Below are positions 63,384 to 64,000 of a DNA stretch of 64,000 nt, piece after piece. Under the pieces are notes generated by a model that made no database searches, had not been told where the DNA came from, and was given only the letters and a program-made list of their open reading frames with translations. The stretch spans positions 14,894,602 to 14,958,601 of the forward strand of contig OZ020257.1 in assembly GCA_963971285.1 (NCBI GenBank). The letters run 5' to 3'. This DNA is from Astropecten irregularis (taxonomy: Eukaryota; Echinodermata; Asteroidea; Paxillosida; Astropectinidae). The translations under genes and the position numbers were made by a program. Every line of letters starts with the position of its first letter. Within the stretch, counting starts at the first letter, position 1.

Positions 63384-63522
63384 CAGATGGTCACGTTAAG
63401 ACTAAAGAGGGCGCTAGATATGAAAACAATGCAGAAAATGAGAAGTGCAAAAACCGGGCTGCAACGTTGCGAATATTTATTAAAATAGTGGGTTAGGGGT
63501 TCGAATTCCTTTCTATTTAATC

Positions 63523-63588
63523 ATGTCTGTGAATTACTCGGAGGGATTATCCCCGTACGAGCATAAGGGGAAATGCGGAATGCCAGAG
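63523..63588 (+). CDS. SIRT6: SIRT6 first coding exon (NAD-dependent deacylase)
   Basis: The exon encodes MSVNYSEGLSPYEHKGKCG then MPE and ends at GAG|GTATGT in phase 0. From memory, human SIRT6 begins MSVNYAAGLSPYADKGKCG and its first exon also ends right after the corresponding PE. Seventeen or so of 22 positions agree. SIRT6 is a nuclear NAD-dependent histone deacylase acting in DNA repair and metabolism. Only the N-terminal exon is in the window; the catalytic sirtuin domain would lie beyond 64000. Confidence 0.88.
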
Positions 63589-63915
63589 GTATGTGTTATT
63601 ATTGGAATTTCTTTGGTCAAACTCAAACATCTTGCTGTCGACTGCTAATCAAATGTAAATAACAACTGCATCCATTTCGGGAAATTCTACTATGCATGTG
63701 AGATTATATAATATCATTATTTTATAATTTATACTAAAATTACGGCGATTGTGGGTTGACGGGATCCCAAAACACATTGATTTTTTTTGGCTCTGAACTA
63801 ACTTCTACTCCTCAAAAATGATACTATTGACTTCCAGCAAATGTTCCTGGGTCCTTAAAAGCCTAGATTGAAGAAATTTGTTAAACATTTCAGGGTTAAA
63901 ATTCAATTTTCTTAC

Positions 63916-63963
63916 GCGCTTCTTGTAAACTTTAAAACAGGCCGTCTGATCGCGTGAGGCCAT
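63916..63963 (-). CDS. Weak candidate first exon antisense to SIRT6 intron 1
   Basis: ATG opens a 16-codon run (MASRDQTACFKVYKKR) ending at a strong donor (CGC|GTAAGA) in phase 0. No further exon was recognised. It would start inside SIRT6 intron 1 and run back across SIRT6 exon 1, an unusual overlap, so chance is a serious alternative. Confidence 0.18.
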
Positions 63964-64000
63964 TTTGTCTGGTCTGGTTAGTCTAGTGCCCAGACCCAAC

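Larger units (their letters stand above)
60321..63522. other. Spacer between the thioester-protein gene and SIRT6
   Basis: 3.2 kb divergent intergenic region. It has a poly-C run with flanking 'gggggg' near 60797-60834, the fold-back at 61104-61211, two weak exon-like stretches (61733-61835 and about 61980-62113), CCATGG hairpin pieces at 62456-62560, a SINE tail near 62755, and the R1 copy at 63129-63383. Confidence 0.45.

Overview
The window is animal nuclear DNA. It shows split genes with GT-AG introns, tRNA-derived SINEs, LINE remnants, fold-back MITEs and minisatellites. An invertebrate deuterostome is the best fit, probably an echinoderm; this rests on gene content and the style of the repeats and is inference, since no alignment could be run.

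One gene on the minus strand fills most of the window, from 60160 (start codon) down to 8412 (stop). I joined 68 exons by hand. All junctions are GT-AG, phases agree at every join, and the coding length is 10,602 nt, giving 3,533 residues with no internal stop. The first half (exons 1-31, 60.2-34.1 kb) is a complete thioester protein of the alpha-2-macroglobulin/C3/CD109 superfamily. It has a signal peptide, macroglobulin domains, an RRKR cleavage site, a GCGEQN thioester with a C3-type catalytic His, and a receptor-binding-type domain. The second half (exons 32-68, 33.5-8.4 kb) is a secreted modular tail: a proline-rich linker, small Cys-rich modules, 4 EGF, 3 Kunitz, 19 WAP domains (13 of them in a nearly identical tandem exon array at 15.3-20.2 kb), a Val/Pro minisatellite exon, 2 more WAP domains and a C-terminal NTR/C345C domain. 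Every junction from the end of exon 31 onward is phase 1, the signature of exon shuffling and exon duplication. The encoded molecule would combine covalent target tagging with a long string of protease-inhibitor modules.

Downstream on the same strand, a signal-peptide exon (4687-4748) with a TATA box starts another secreted-protein gene that runs off the left edge. It shares the MRG start and the phase 2 donor of the main gene, so a tandem paralogue is possible. On the right, the first coding exon of SIRT6 (63523-63588, plus strand) lies head-to-head with the main gene.

Introns carry five recurrent repeat families, here named R1 (GGGGCCAATTTCATAGAGC fold-back), R2 (GGGGTCGATTTCA palindrome), R3 (TTAAAGGTA ends), R4 (GC-rich fold-back) and a tRNA-like SINE. 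They also hold a 2.7 kb TA-flanked terminal-inverted-repeat element, a LINE tail and several minisatellites.
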